Both the position numbers and the translations under genes were made by a program. From contig CM059587.1 in NCBI GenBank assembly GCA_030407085.1, forward strand, positions 23,905,001 through 23,969,000: a stretch of DNA of 64,000 bases, written 5' to 3'. The first letter of the stretch is position 1; each line of letters begins with the position of its first letter. Origin of the DNA: Trichopria drosophilae. Its lineage: Eukaryota > Arthropoda > Insecta > Hymenoptera > Diapriidae. Shown here one piece after another: positions 22,426 through 34,287 of the stretch. The notes beneath the pieces are model-generated. The model was not told the origin of the DNA. It did not search any database and saw nothing but the letters and a program-made list of their open reading frames with translations.

Positions 22426-25049
22426 ACCTAATAGAGGCATTCATGTTGCTGCTTGGCACAGAAATCCTCGGAAATGTCGAATGTACGTGATACTATACGT
22501 ACTGAGAAAACAGTGGACAATTTCGGTCTGATTCGTTCTGTTTTTATCCGTTTTCTCGTTTCGAAACTCTGGTTCGGAGATAAACAAATATATACAATGT
22601 GCCAATAAAATTAATTGTGTTGTAAGTAAACGTGTATTTTCAAATTATATTTGAAATAAAAGTTTCATGTGAAACTAATTCTTTCTTTATGTCACAAGCT
22701 TTTTGATTTTGGGCAATGCACTTATTCATTACCGTAGTTCAACTATATTATTTATATGGAGACTTTAAAACAAGTGACGTTGTTCCCTGGAGATAAGAGG
22801 AGATAATATTCTGTACGTGCAAAGAAGCCGATGAATACATGCGAAAGCAAGTTTCTCTGAAGGATAAAATAATCCACATTTCAGCATAAAATGTATAGAA
22901 TTTGTTAGTCAGTAAAAATCTTTCTAATATTACACAGCAAACCGAGTACAAAAATAAAATCAATTATTCAAAACAGAGAAGTCCTACTTTTCGACCTACT
23001 CAGAGTTCATTATCAAAGAATCTTTAATGACTATTTCTTCTAGTCAAGTCAACAGTAACATTTGTACATAAAATGTTATTTCATATACATTTCGTATAAA
23101 AGAACGTGTCAATTACCAAAGGATAAAACAAAGACAGTAACAATATAATCAAGGACCGTCAATAGATGGAATTAATTAACTGTTTAATTACAGTCAAATA
23201 TGTATCGTGTAAATTTTTACAATCATCATTTCCGTTAATACTATTAACTTGTATAAGCAGCAGGGCAGAAAAGTCCTACTTTTTGACCTACTCAGAGGTC
23301 ATTGTTAATAAATGTTAATATATCATTTAAACAAAATACATTTGCTAAACCTTATAAGCTACACTAATAAAGTAAAAGAATACATAATAATTAAAAAAAA
23401 GAAGCATATAAACATTCCACTTTTTCTGCTTTAACGATTAAACAACCAAAAATAAACGGAACAAAATTTGTTGCAATAACTATAAAAATGTCTTATGGAA
23501 ACGAGTTCCCTCATAAGTTTATTTTTGTTTAAAAATTGAAGTGCTCTAATTCCTAAAAGGGACGTTTCTTTGTAAATCACAATGTAAAAAAATTCCACTA
23601 CCGCAAACAGAATCGTTAAGTAACATTCCATGTCAAAGTTTATTGACGATTTCGCTCATTCTGCGGAACGACTAGATTTGGTCCCACATATGTTGTAAAA
23701 AGTTTTAAACGTTATTTGTTGAAAGTTTACCGTTGTTACGAATGACAACGAGAATCAACATGGATGTTGATGATGACCATTTAGACTCAGTGAGCTAACT
23801 TCAGAACTCGAGTTTACTCGAGCGGATTCTGCAACCGATTTTTCGACGTTTCATGCGCAGCCACTGATGACGTCTTCACAACTTCGTATAATGTACTCGC
23901 TTTTTCCACCGAAAAGACGTACCACCCCAGTCTTGGGAAGGATCCGAGCCACTCAGCAAAGAATAGACTTTTATGACGCATTCAGATTGAATATCAAGTT
24001 TCAAAGGGACGTCGCGCTCTGGCACGGTTCGTTTTTCAAAACGAACCGAGTGTAACGGAATTCCTAACCGTAGCGGAAAAACGCATGTGAAAAGGTAACA
24101 ATAAATTTATTGTTTAATATTAACCTGATATTAGTTTTGAATCATGATAATAAGTAATTCAATCGAATTATGTCATGAAAGTCGTCAAAGTAAAACGCGC
24201 TTTCACAAAATCTCTTGGGATTTCACGATCCGGCGTAGAAGTTATGGTGTGGCGAAAAGTGCGAAAACAAGAAATATAAATGTTTCATCGTAGTAGCCGG
24301 CTATAAAAGTCAATCTACAGAAAGTTTATAACTACGTATCTATGTGTAACGCGTAAAAGTCTTGCTCTATAGTTTTAATGAATATTTATATATACCTAAA
24401 GGTCCCACTGGGTGAGATTTTACGGTACCGCGTACAAAGGAAGTCTACGCTTACGATGAATAGCTGAAAATGTCATCAGATATTCTTCTTTTCAAATCGT
24501 ATAACAAAATTATCAGGTATCAATTCGTCAAAAGCTTTCGATGACAAGTAACTTTCTACATAGTAAAGTTTTTGTCAAGAATTTTACAACTATTGTCCTT
24601 TATTGCAGAACAATTTAATTCCAAAAACTATAGGAAAATCCGAGATGATGTCGTAGCATACTATAGGAATCTGGTCGGACCGCACGATAATTTTCTAGGA
24701 AGGTTAGAAGCCGTTTCGTTAAATGAACGGCATAGCCTGAGGCAAATCGCCGTCGAGGTTATCTTTCGTCGCTCCTTTCTCTGTAAGGTTCGCCCACGTA
24801 TGTAGTGAGCCAACGCATCCAAATTTCACCATTAACCCCTATCGATGACCAGATTCGCATGTAGAAGCGAGTGTGTAAGAATAATTATTTGCAGATTGAG
24901 ACTGTGTAATGGAAACTGACTGATTTTGGGGTTCGGAACTATCATGAACGTGAAGTGATGTTAAGAGTCGTGATGAAGAGATTTTAGCCATTTCCAAACG
25001 TCATGATGATGCTTTAAACACACCATACACCTTAGTCATGGTTGTTAAT
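22426..25049. other. Non-coding DNA with a 39-bp direct repeat
   Basis: No gene is supported. AAGTCCTACTTTTCGACCTA-containing text at about 22975-23013 recurs at about 23265-23304 with a few differences, 290 bp away. 23.75-24.06 kb and 24.57-24.85 kb are GC-richer with short unrecognised open frames. Confidence 0.45.
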
Positions 25050-25560
25050 TAAACATTCATCTCTTAACCTGAATGGTCAATCGAGAGTGCTTCACTGTTT
25101 GCAATTTCATTTCAGTGGTTTTAATTAATCCGCAGTCACTTCTACCAGTGAATTTTTCCGCTGTTCGAGGCTGATACAACAGGCTGACAGCCAGTTTTTG
25201 AAAGGTAGTCTGGAGAGTGTTTAGCGGTCCCTTGGTGGAAGTATATGAACATAAACCCCTGCAACGCATATAACCCAATATTCGAGGACTCGGTAATGCA
25301 TACATCCAGGAAGTAGCGGGAAGTCAGCGTACCTACTCGGCCGATGACCAGGAGACTGCGCATGACCGCTGAAAGTTTCGAGATCCCACGAAACTCGGAA
25401 CTGAACAAGGTACCTAATGTAGTAGGATGATAGCACAGAACCCTAGGGAACCTTTACGTCTCATATCGCGCGGCTGCTATCCCCAGAGCAGACGTTCTTG
25501 ACTCTTGGCCTGCGCGAGAAGTAAGAGCCAAGGTGTAATTATTTATACCTGTCCCCTAGG
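25050..25560. other. GC-richer patch of unknown nature
   Basis: Balanced composition keeps frames open on the minus strand (71-88 aa, overlapping one another in different frames). The frames match no family I know. This could be an old retroelement fragment or an exon; neither can be shown from sequence alone. Confidence 0.25.
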
Positions 25561-26821
25561 TCTAAAACTGGATAGTCCAATAATGGGTAGAAATAAACAT
25601 TTTTTTAGGATTTTATTGAAATTCTGATTAGAATGGTAACTGCAAAGTAGCCGATATTAACATATGCATTAAACATGCTGGTGAATGTGATGGAAATAAA
25701 CTACATAAGATGTTGCTTTTTCCGGAAAATGAAGATAATAATCCACTGCTTTATTTTTAAAGATATATTTCCTGATACACAAGATTTCACTGATTGATGC
25801 AGCATAGAAGTGACCTTGCACAACCCCGAAAAATGTATACCCACAATACATATTTCAGCTGATCTGTATACTGTATAATATACAGTGTATATATAACCTT
25901 TAACCTAGTCAGAATTTTATATGTGGATATTTAGGTAGTCGATGACCATGCGTATGACCACATGTTGAGCTTGACGACGTAGTCCAAATCTCCATGTGGG
26001 CAGATATGTGCATGTTATGTCAGATGACATAGCTTGAAAGTGAGATGGCATATTATATCGTGTCACCGTAAAGTGAATATTTGTACTTCCCGCGTGGAAA
26101 TTGTGTCGGGCCATCTTAAAACCTGTTAGGGCTCCTCATACGGTTTTGTCGTGGCTTCCCTAATCAGGCACAGCATAGAGTTCAATCATAGACTCCTGTT
26201 CAGTTGGAATCAAGGCAGCCATTTTTTTACGTAAAAAATAATATTCTGACCAGTTCGGGTTCGAGTAGGGTAGTAATAATACCATCCAAATTCCCGAATT
26301 GTTAAATGTAGGTTATGTTATTTAAGGGATGTTCATCAGGACCTAGGTGCGGTTATAATAAGGATAACTAAAGATTAATGTTTCCTGCTGAAGTTCTAAC
26401 GTGGCAATTTCCCTCTTTATTTTTTTAGAATTATATACTAAGTTTAGCTAAGTTATATTTTGTGTTTAAATATACTTGTCAGAATTCAGAAAATATATCA
26501 AATATCAACAGACAGATGAAAAATCAAGCATTAGTAAATTTTTGCATATTAATAATAACAATGTAAAAAAATGAAATAAATTATTGACATATTTTGAACA
26601 CACTGACCAGTAACTACTGTTAATTTATAATAATCATCAATAACAATAAAATATATGAAAAGTTCTTGTTAGGAAAATATTTTCTTGCCTCTATGTATAT
26701 ATTTGTATAAAAATATTAATGTATCAGTTATGAAACGTAATTGCATTAATTATAACCACTCAGAATGTCCCGCGTGCGTAAAAAGTGTTCATGAAGTAAA
26801 ATGTATTAACCGAATCATAAT
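25561..26821. other. AT-rich DNA with part of a dispersed repeat
   Basis: No gene seen. The phrase CGGGTTCGAGTAGGGTA, continuing to ACCATCCAAATTCCCG at 26248-26296, has a relative at 27250-27294 (CGGGTTCGGGTAGGATA ... GCCGTCCACAATTCCCG). The two are direct copies of one old repeat about 1 kb apart. Confidence 0.5.
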
Positions 26822-26896
26822 AAGTCTGAATGGGACAGTAGAGAATAAGTCTGGTGTGCGGGAGACCCGGGTTCTATTCCTTGCAGCTTTTTTTCT
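26822..26896 (+). repeat. tRNA-like relic, possible SINE head
   Basis: GGGTTCTATTCC (26869-26880) resembles a polymerase III B box. It follows GAGACCC, and a T-rich run begins about 6 bp downstream. TAGAGAATAAG upstream is a weak A-box match. No acceptor stem pairs, so this is not a functional tRNA. A tRNA-derived SINE fragment is the most likely reading. Confidence 0.3.
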
Positions 26897-27024
26897 TTTA
26901 CTCACTTTTATAAAACGGCACAGTTAGGGCCAAATGTCAGGATCTTGATCTGTTGCTTAATGGGTTCTTACTAGCCAAGCGTTACATACATTCGGACTCT
27001 AGATAGAACGGCTAATCAGAGCCC

Positions 27025-27212
27025 TACACAGAAAAAAATTGTCTGGGTTCTTCCCAAAAACCAGATCTGTGATAATCCTGACCTGACAGGTTTGGGATCA
27101 TCAAAACCTTCTTTTGTTTGTAACACAAACTTTCCTGTGATTGTCATACATAAGTTTGGGTTTAACACAGACCTGGTTTTTGGGAAGAACAAAGACAATT
27201 TTTGTCCGTGTA
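27025..27212. mobile_element. 188-bp MITE with about 47-bp terminal inverted repeats
   Basis: The left end is TACACAGAAAAAAATTGTCT..., continuing through GTTCTTCCCAAAAACCAG to ATCTGTG. The right end is the reverse complement of TACACGGACAAAAATTGTCT..., with the same GTTCTTCCCAAAAACCAG string. About 42 of 47 positions match. The interior repeats TGACAGGTTTGGG/CAAACTT-type words in both orientations. No coding capacity. Confidence 0.8.
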
Positions 27213-29284
27213 ATATCTATGTCCACATAGGATAATATTCTAGACAAATAATCGGGTTCGGGTAGGATACTGCAATGCCGTCCACAATTCCCGTTAAAAT
27301 TGTGGTAGAATTAGTACCAATAATTTTTTTCTGTAATTTTTTGTCAGTTAAAAAACTTTTTTCTGATTATCGTAGCCAATGATCAGGATTTTGATAACTG
27401 CAGTAGAACTCGTATATAGTGGACCTGCATATCGTGGAAAACTTGTTTAGAGGAGCATTCAGATCCTTGTTTATTGAAGTCGAAGCTCTACCTCTTATTC
27501 CCGCTGTTCCCACTTCTTCGCATCGAAAATTATATGAACGCAGCCAATGAGCAAGCGATTATGAATTTCGGGATAGTAAATAAGTAATTTACCATCACTC
27601 CAGATTTTTACTAGGGCCGATACAGTTTCAGTACTGTAGTGATGTAGCTCTGATTGCGCCATTGCTGTACCGGTGCAAAGACTATTCCGCATCGACGTTG
27701 GCGGTCGGTACTGGTATAACTCAGAATCTACAACATGCGAGGTACGGCGCCGGTTGTCAATATTGGCATTGTACCGATTTTTCCAACTGGTACTAGCGTT
27801 TGATGCAATCCGGTGATCATATAACCTCTTGAATAACTCAGTTGGGTAACACCATCGACTGTGACATTATAAGTCGTACGGAACTTATGTATGAAGCTTA
27901 AATTCCGATAAACTAACCCCTTAATTTTGTATGAAAACTGGCTACATACGTAGTCATCTGACGGTGGTAACTAATTTTTCTACCAAGTAAAAGTTAAGAG
28001 ATACTTTAAAATCGATACATTTTGCATCGAGTCGTTTCACTTAAAAGTTCATTGCGATGTTTGCAGGAGTTGTAACGATACACCGTCGTAACTTTTATAA
28101 TTCGATCTCAAAATGTAACATTTTGCAATCTTCCTAGCTTCCGCATATTAAATTACGTGGTTGACAAGTAGAACGCGAGCGCGAAAAGTACTCGGTGGTG
28201 TACGGAGAAAAGATTGAAAACGTCTTACATCAGACGCGTCGAACAGCGAATGTTCTATTCTCCTGGTTTGATCTCAGCACGTGAATCTCATTTCCCATTT
28301 CGTTCTTGGTTTGATCAGCTCTCTAGACGTCGTCAGAGGGACCTGTTTCTATTTGTCGAAAGCTTCCATCAACTTCTGCCGCAGCTTTTCATTCGGTCCG
28401 TGGTTGCTATCTGTTTGTGGGGCCATATCGGGAATATTTTTTACGGAATAAATCTTGCAATTGAAAAATCCGCATCGTCGTAAATATCGGAAATTGGAAA
28501 ACGGTTACCTACGGGAAGACGCGGTCTTTAAGCGGGAACGGTCCGACGCGGATAGTAATGGCTTCGGATATAAAACAAATCCGGAAACGGTATGTCGAAT
28601 CGCGGTTTCTTATTATTAAAAATGGAGAATAATGAAACGTGGATAAACTTCGATTTTCTTGTAATTTACGGCTGTATGTAATATCCGGGAGTTTTGTTTG
28701 GCTGTACATTTTTTTACTTGGGTATCTTATAAGCTAGGCTTTAAATACGTTCTGTGAGATGAACATTCTATTAGATAGTCGACCAATCTACGAAAACTAT
28801 TTATTTAGAGCAATTAAATTTACATTGATGTTAAATATTTTATTATTTCTTGTAAGCAACTGATAGCAAATGAAAACGAAATCCTGCCAGTATTGTGGGT
28901 TCATTACAGTATACGGTCAACGTTAAACCCAATTAACTATTTATTCTGGACTACTAATTTGTTATCGTCGTTTGGTCATGATCCTGCACATTTATATTAG
29001 TTGAGGGTGAAATTTAATTGTTCGTATACCGCAATCTAGATTTTATGATGATTTCTGCAAGATTATACCAATTTTATAACATTTATTTCTGTTTGTAAGG
29101 TTAAATAACAAAATCTATGCTACTTTTCCAAAATACTTGAAAAAAGTTGGGTGAATCAGACATTTTAAAGGCATCTATCAGTATTCAAATAAAACGAATT
29201 TATAAAAAGCCTCTTAGTGCAGAATTAGCGCTAATAGCAGCTGATGAATGAGAACATAATTGTATTGAATACGTATTATTACTA
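27213..29284. other. Non-coding DNA, GC-richer at 28.15-28.7 kb
   Basis: No gene is supported. An 89-codon plus-strand frame at 28214-28483 begins with TTG and is not recognised. The second copy of the CGGGTTCGgGTAGGaTA repeat lies at 27250-27294. Confidence 0.4.
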
Positions 29285-29590
29285 TACAGGGTCATCGAAA
29301 AGTATCGGACCCCCCTAATATCTTCAGTTAGAATGCACTTAGGAGAATATGTCCAATAGCAAAGTTGTATGGTTTCAAGCGGGGAGTAAGATGATGACCT
29401 TGACTTTGACCTTGACCATGTCCTTCAAGGTCATTTCTAGGTCAATCTTATTTTTTTAAATAGAACCCCCTACATTTTATTGCATATTCTTATAGCTTAT
29501 CTCGAGAGCTTTCCAAAACACTATAATAAAATATTTTTTTATTAAGTACTTTTTGAGTTATAAAGGTTTGAAGTTAACAATTTGTTAAGT

Positions 29591-29682
29591 GGTGTGCGAG
29601 TCCGACCAGTTAAGGCAAGAGTGGTGTGCGAGTCCGACCAGTTAAGGCAAGAGTGGTGTGTGAGTCCGGCCAGTTAAGGCAA
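29591..29682 (+). repeat. Three tandem copies of a 32-bp unit
   Basis: GGTGTGCGAGTCCGACCAGT followed by TAAGGCAAGAGT begins at 29591, 29623 and 29655. The third copy differs at a few positions and its last bases merge into AAATTTAATT. It lies between the left end of the decayed transposon and the 3-prime end of its transposase. Its role is unknown. Confidence 0.9.
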
Positions 29683-29734
29683 ATTTAATTCCAATTGGTT
29701 AGCTTGGGCAAAATATTTAATTGTACCAAACAAT

Positions 29735-30810
29735 TCACAACAAATGTTCAAATTGTTGCCCTTCAACAGCCTGGCAATGTGCCAATCTGTTATAAACAGC
29801 CGAAACCGCATTCCGGTACGTTTCTGGCGGTATTAGTTCTATCTCTCGAGTTATTCTCCCTCTTAAATCATCTAAATCTTGAGGCTTGGTGGCATAAACT
29901 TTACTTTTCAAGTAACCCCACAAAAAAAGTCAAGTGGGGTCAAGTCCGGAGACCGAGGTGGCCACTCAATATGACCCCTTCGCCCTATCCACCTGTCCTG
30001 AAAGACCTCATTCAAATATTGACGGACAATGACACCATAATGAGGTGGAGCTCCATCCTGTTGGAAATAAATTTCATCCATATTTCCACCAGCTATGTCT
30101 CGAATAGCTGGAACAATTTGTTCGCGAAGCATGACTAGGTATACTTGTGCTGTCAAATTGCCTTAAATGAAGAAAGGGCCAACTGGTCTACCATTAAGAA
30201 TACCAGCCCATACGTTAACGTTTTGTGGATATTGAGTATGATTGTCTCTTTTCCAGTGAGGATTAACGTCACTCCAGTATCTACAATTGTGTCTATTTAC
30301 ATTTCCAGTCAGTTCAAATGTTGCCTCATCAGAGAAAACAATATTATCAAGTAATAGAGGATCGTCGACAATCATCTCCATCATAGGATCACAAAATTCG
30401 ATGCGTCTATCAAAATCGTCTTCGGACAACTCTTGGACCAAATGGAGTTTGTATGGATGCCATTTATTCAATTTCAGAATTTTACTGACAGATGCATGAC
30501 CGATTTCGTGTTCTTGTGCAACGCGATTGATGGAAATATGGGGATCTTCAACGAAAGACTGTAAAACATCTAATGCCTTATCATTATTTGTTGCTGTTTT
30601 AGGTCTACCAGATTTTGGGCGGCTTTTAACGCTACCAATGGCCTCGAAACGTTGAATAGTACGGATTACAGTACTTTTGGAGATCCTATTATTTTCATTC
30701 CGAAAATTTTCATTAAATAATCGCGTTATTGTTTTATACCCTCTTTGTTGATCTCCCCATCCTCGCATCATTAACAGTGTTATTCGATCTCTTTCAGAAA
30801 GCTCCGCCAT
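29735..30810 (-). pseudogene. Mariner-like transposase pseudogene
   Basis: The gene reads on the minus strand from an ATG at 30810 and originally encoded about 358 residues, close to the 354 of copies A and B. The N-terminal 215 codons are open. They hold two helix-turn-helix regions with a GRPK linker (KSRPKSGRPK) and the first catalytic aspartate in NIVFSDEATF. An in-frame TAA (about 30163-30165) then replaces a codon that is Glu in the related transposases at FIEG. The frame continues through FQQDGAPPH and SPDLTPLDFF, 41 residues between the two aspartates. A one-base loss in a run of seven T (about 29926-29932) then shifts it. The last 62 residues (WGYLKSKVY...FEHLL) lie in another frame. 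With two disabling changes it cannot make active enzyme. The 147-codon plus-strand frame opposite it is a shadow. Confidence 0.92.
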
Positions 30811-31411
30811 TCTTAATTAGAGCGAAGAAGAATTAATCAGGTAAGTGATAGGAAATTGATCTAGATAATTAAGTAGAGAAAAATACTAATTATTAAGTGT
30901 TGGTCCAACTATCGATTTGTTTATTTTAACCAGCACTAGCAAAAAGCTCGTTGAGCAACTGAAAATCTAATAGATCAATTAATAATATTTACGAAAAATT
31001 TCTGGGCTATTGGAAACAAAATGAAGATGTTTGGGATGATCAATTGAAGCGCAATGGTTTATTTTGTTACAGAAAAAATTTTGAGGCTGTTCGTTTTCGT
31101 CCACGAGGTGACTGCTGCTCGCTAAGAAGAAGACAGCACTGCATCAAAGTTTCAAATCAGTGATCCGTATTGTTTGCTCAAGAGCTCGTACATTGGTGCC
31201 TGCGAGAGTGAGAGAATAAAGATTGGCCAACGCTTTCGGTCAGATTCCCGCTAACGCCTTCGGAAATCACGCATTCGAGCAGCTTCTCGCGATTACGTTC
31301 GGGCAGTTTTTCGTCAGAGCCTATTAACATAATTGCTTGAAGCCGTACAATACTTTGCTATTGGACATTTTTCCAAAATGCATTCTTACTGAAAATATTA
31401 GAGGGATCCGA

Positions 31412-32136
31412 TTAATGTATTAGGGCAAGGATGCCATAAGCCCTGCTGAAGAGCACAACATGGCATCCTGGTGCGAAACGCATTTTGACAATAGTTCTAA
31501 TTTTAAGCGCTAGAGGGATGTTTTTAATATTAAATCCAATAGTAGGTGATTCAAAATTTTTACATATAAGTACCGAATAATTTATTGCGCTAGACGTGAA
31601 CTGATATCCCAGTTACGTCATATTTTCTTTGTTTACTTATTTCAGAATTAGTAAGAGGACCGTATTACCAGGAAAAACTTAATTGTATAAATAAACAAAG
31701 TTTACTGAGATACTCGGTGAAATCGCAAACAAGCCCTTAACGTATTTAAGACAAAAGGAAAGGAAGGAAAGTTGAAAGTTTTCTGAAAGGGAAGACGTAC
31801 TTTACTTGCGGAAAACAAATACGTGATGCTCGATGGTGTGTGTTGTATTCATATACACGTATGATGCATTTGACGAGATAAAGGGCTGCTTCTCCGATCA
31901 TTGTCTGGAAAAACAGACACCTTGAGATTTATTTCCCGTTCCTATCGACATATGGCCGTTATATTCTTCGAATAGAAATTCGAGGTGGATTCCGTCTTGA
32001 GTGGATCTTCGAACTAGGTCCTCTACTACATTTTACCGGATGTTGGTTTACTAGCATTTCACTCCGGAAAAATGATTCTCTATTTTCTGTGCTTTTGAAA
32101 TTTCGAAATAGAATTGATTTTTTTTATTCTGGTATA
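31412..32136. other. Non-coding DNA with a short hairpin
   Basis: Just beyond the decayed transposon, AGGATGCCAT (31428-31437) pairs perfectly with ATGGCATCCT (31460-31469) around a 22-nt loop. No gene is supported in the rest. Confidence 0.5.
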
Positions 32137-32190
32137 TGAGTAATTCCGTGATACTCTTAACATTTGAAATTTAAAAAGAAATACCTTTTT
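32137..32190 (+). repeat. Relative of the 57.4/58.3 kb repeat end
   Basis: TATGAGTAATTCCGTGATAC followed by TCTTAACATTTGAAATTTAAAAAG resembles the repeated ends at 57385-57418 and 58258-58290 (AGTAATTCTGCGATAC then TTTTAA). It is probably an old single end of the same dispersed element. Confidence 0.5.
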
Positions 32191-32589
32191 TGAAAAACAC
32201 TGATATTGTATGAGCAACTTTAAGAAAAATAATTGTTTTATCGTTTTTCAAAGCCTGGTAGAATCAGTAAGTCATCGATTTGATCTGTTCGAATGATTTT
32301 TGTCTCTTTATGATCTAAAAATATAACACATGGAGATACAGCATTTTAAAATTTGGTGGCTTGTGCAAAATTGACTTTTGAATGTGGTTTAGTTGAAATC
32401 TCTCTCGCCCAAGCAATCGAGAAATGTGAGTTAGTAAGTGTACGTTTTTCAAATTAGTTACTCTTTATAAATAACATTCTTTTCATAAACATTTGAATTA
32501 TCTTTTAATACAAAATAATTCATTTAACAGCATTCTTATTCCAAAAATAAATTAAATAATAGTACTTTTCAGAATAGTAAAATAAGTTT

Positions 32590-32812
32590 TAAGCCTCGTT
32601 TGGCGATTGCACGCCCAAGAAATCACCATATGAGGCGTAAATTAAGCCCCAGATGCGATATATTTTTCGAAAGAAAATGTCCATTTTTACAAATAATCAT
32701 TTACCAACGTCCCCATTTATTACATAAGTCGTGAAATTCCCATTTTACGACCACAAAAGAGGGAGTAAAATGGCCCTTTTATGCCTACTGAATCCAAAAA
32801 CAATTTTCATAA
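32590..32812. repeat. Decayed relative of the 3.2-kb palindromic element
   Basis: Shared phrases include GAGGCGTAAAtt, CGTGAAATTcCCATTTTACG and TTTTATGCCTACTGAATCCAAAAA. The last corresponds to the TTTTACGCCTACTGCATCAAAAA end of the element at 3158-3899. The perfect palindrome core is absent. Confidence 0.6.
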
Positions 32813-33979
32813 TACAATTAATTTCTTAATTCATATTTCATTATAACAATTAATATTTCGTTACATAATTAATTCTTGTGTTCTTTTTAAACTTGATTTT
32901 TAAACTTGTTAACTTTTCTTAGGTTTTATTTTCGCTATTTTTGAATGTATCTGTATTCCTAAAATATTTGCGTTGGTTTATCAATATTAAACAGTTTTAA
33001 TACAGTCAGTCTTAAAAATGTTAAAGTATTAAACAACTCGAATTCCATAATACGTTTTACAAAAAGGTTTATGAAATAATGTTCGGAAAATAAGATCGCA
33101 TTTAGGAAAAAAATGTTACATCCGGTTATCTCATAAACGGTAGGGATTTTAAGGTATTCTTGCTCCATCGTTCTCTTGGAAAATGCGGTTTCTGATGTAA
33201 GTTAAGAGATTTATCGAATTCTCCATCAACAGCGTTCTTAGTTACCGTCAATTTTCTATTCTTCGGAGTTCGAAACTTGAACTTTTAGTAATAAAAGTCG
33301 GCAAGTTTTATGATAATATCGACGATATTCGGTGCTTGAATAACCGTATTTGAAAAGCGTTTGGATGAACTGTTACTAAAATAATTAGTATGCTCGAGTC
33401 TTAACAGGGATGATTTCGCTTGGTTCGTTCAGCAAATTTCAAAACCCTGTTTGTTACGGAGATAGTAAACAATATCCAACATGAAAGCAGGAACTATAGA
33501 TTAAGTGTGGACGTACTCAGTTCGTATTATCCTGTATTAGAACGATCATTTTGTGCGCATGCAGTAATATCGCATTGCTTATCGATCGAAATGCTATATA
33601 CAAAAGCAAGTAAATTTGTCCTGTGGCTATGAACTGTTGTATATTGGCAGAAGGATCTCATCTGGTGAATCGATTATATCGACACAGTATTATTACCGTA
33701 ATGACCTTATAATTATACAATGTTGAGGGCATTTCAAAGTGGAATAGTTGCCGACCTAATATGACAAGCGAAACACGTTAATTGAATAAACGAATTTAAT
33801 CTTTCTTTAATGTTTGAACACAAATTTCGTTATTCTATTATTTGACTAAATTTTAAATAGTAAGCTTTTCATAAAATTAGATGAAAATCGTTTCGGATAG
33901 AATTAGGTGAATAAGAAATGAATACGAACTATGCCACGAGAAGTGGTTCGGAACCTATTTTATACTGTAGTTATTGCTG
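32813..33979. other. AT-rich non-coding DNA
   Basis: Only short chance frames are present. No repeat or gene could be supported. Confidence 0.5.
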
Positions 33980-34110
33980 CACAGAGAGAAAAATATTGTG
34001 TCCGATAACAGACTGATTTTACCAGACAACATATTGATGTTACTGGATAACATCAGATGTTATCCGGTACCATACGTATGTTATCCGGTAACATCTATTT
34101 CTTTCCGTGT
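33980..34110 (+). mobile_element. 131-bp element built of TTATCCGGTAACAT words
   Basis: The left end is CACAGAGAGAAAAATATTGT. The right end is the reverse complement of ACACGGAAAGAAATAG. Between them the palindrome-like word GTTATCCGGTAACAT and variants occur about six times in both orientations. An inverted, shorter relative lies at 49660-49746, with matching ends. No coding content. Confidence 0.65.
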
Positions 34111-34264
34111 ACTTTATAAATCCCTGGCTTTAAGAAAACAAAATACAATTTCTGAAATCATTTATAGTATTTAGTTATCGCAATTGATTTACCGCCTATG
34201 TTGTATCAGCTGATTTTATTCTTTTTTATATTTAATTACATAAAGTGCATGTACATAAATAGTT

Positions 34265-34286
34265 TATATATATATATATATATATA
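34265..34286. repeat. (TA)11 microsatellite
   Basis: An uninterrupted TA dinucleotide run. Confidence 0.95.
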
Positions 34287-34287
34287 C

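Larger units (their letters stand above)
29287..31411 (-). mobile_element. Decayed mariner-like transposon (D,D41D group)
   Basis: The left end is CAGGGTCATCGAAAAGTATC at 29287, preceded by TA. About 100 bp of this end, through CTAATATCTTCAGTTAG, GTCCAATAGCAAAG and CTTCAAGCGG-like text, reappears inverted at about 31328-31410 (GCTTGAAGCC, TTTGCTATTGGACAT, CTGAAAATATTAGAGGGATCCGAT). The outermost 15 or so bases of the right end are lost or unrecognisable. The element is about 2.1 kb. Its transposase gene is broken (29735-30810, minus). GACCTTGAC repeats at 29398-29450 and a 32-bp tandem repeat lie downstream of the gene. Confidence 0.85.

Noticed and set aside
26822..26896. Functional tRNA gene
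   Set aside because: A B-box-like sequence is present but no acceptor stem or proper anticodon arm can be formed.
29695..30138. 147-codon plus-strand open frame
   Set aside because: It lies antisense to the transposase pseudogene and has no recognisable protein features.
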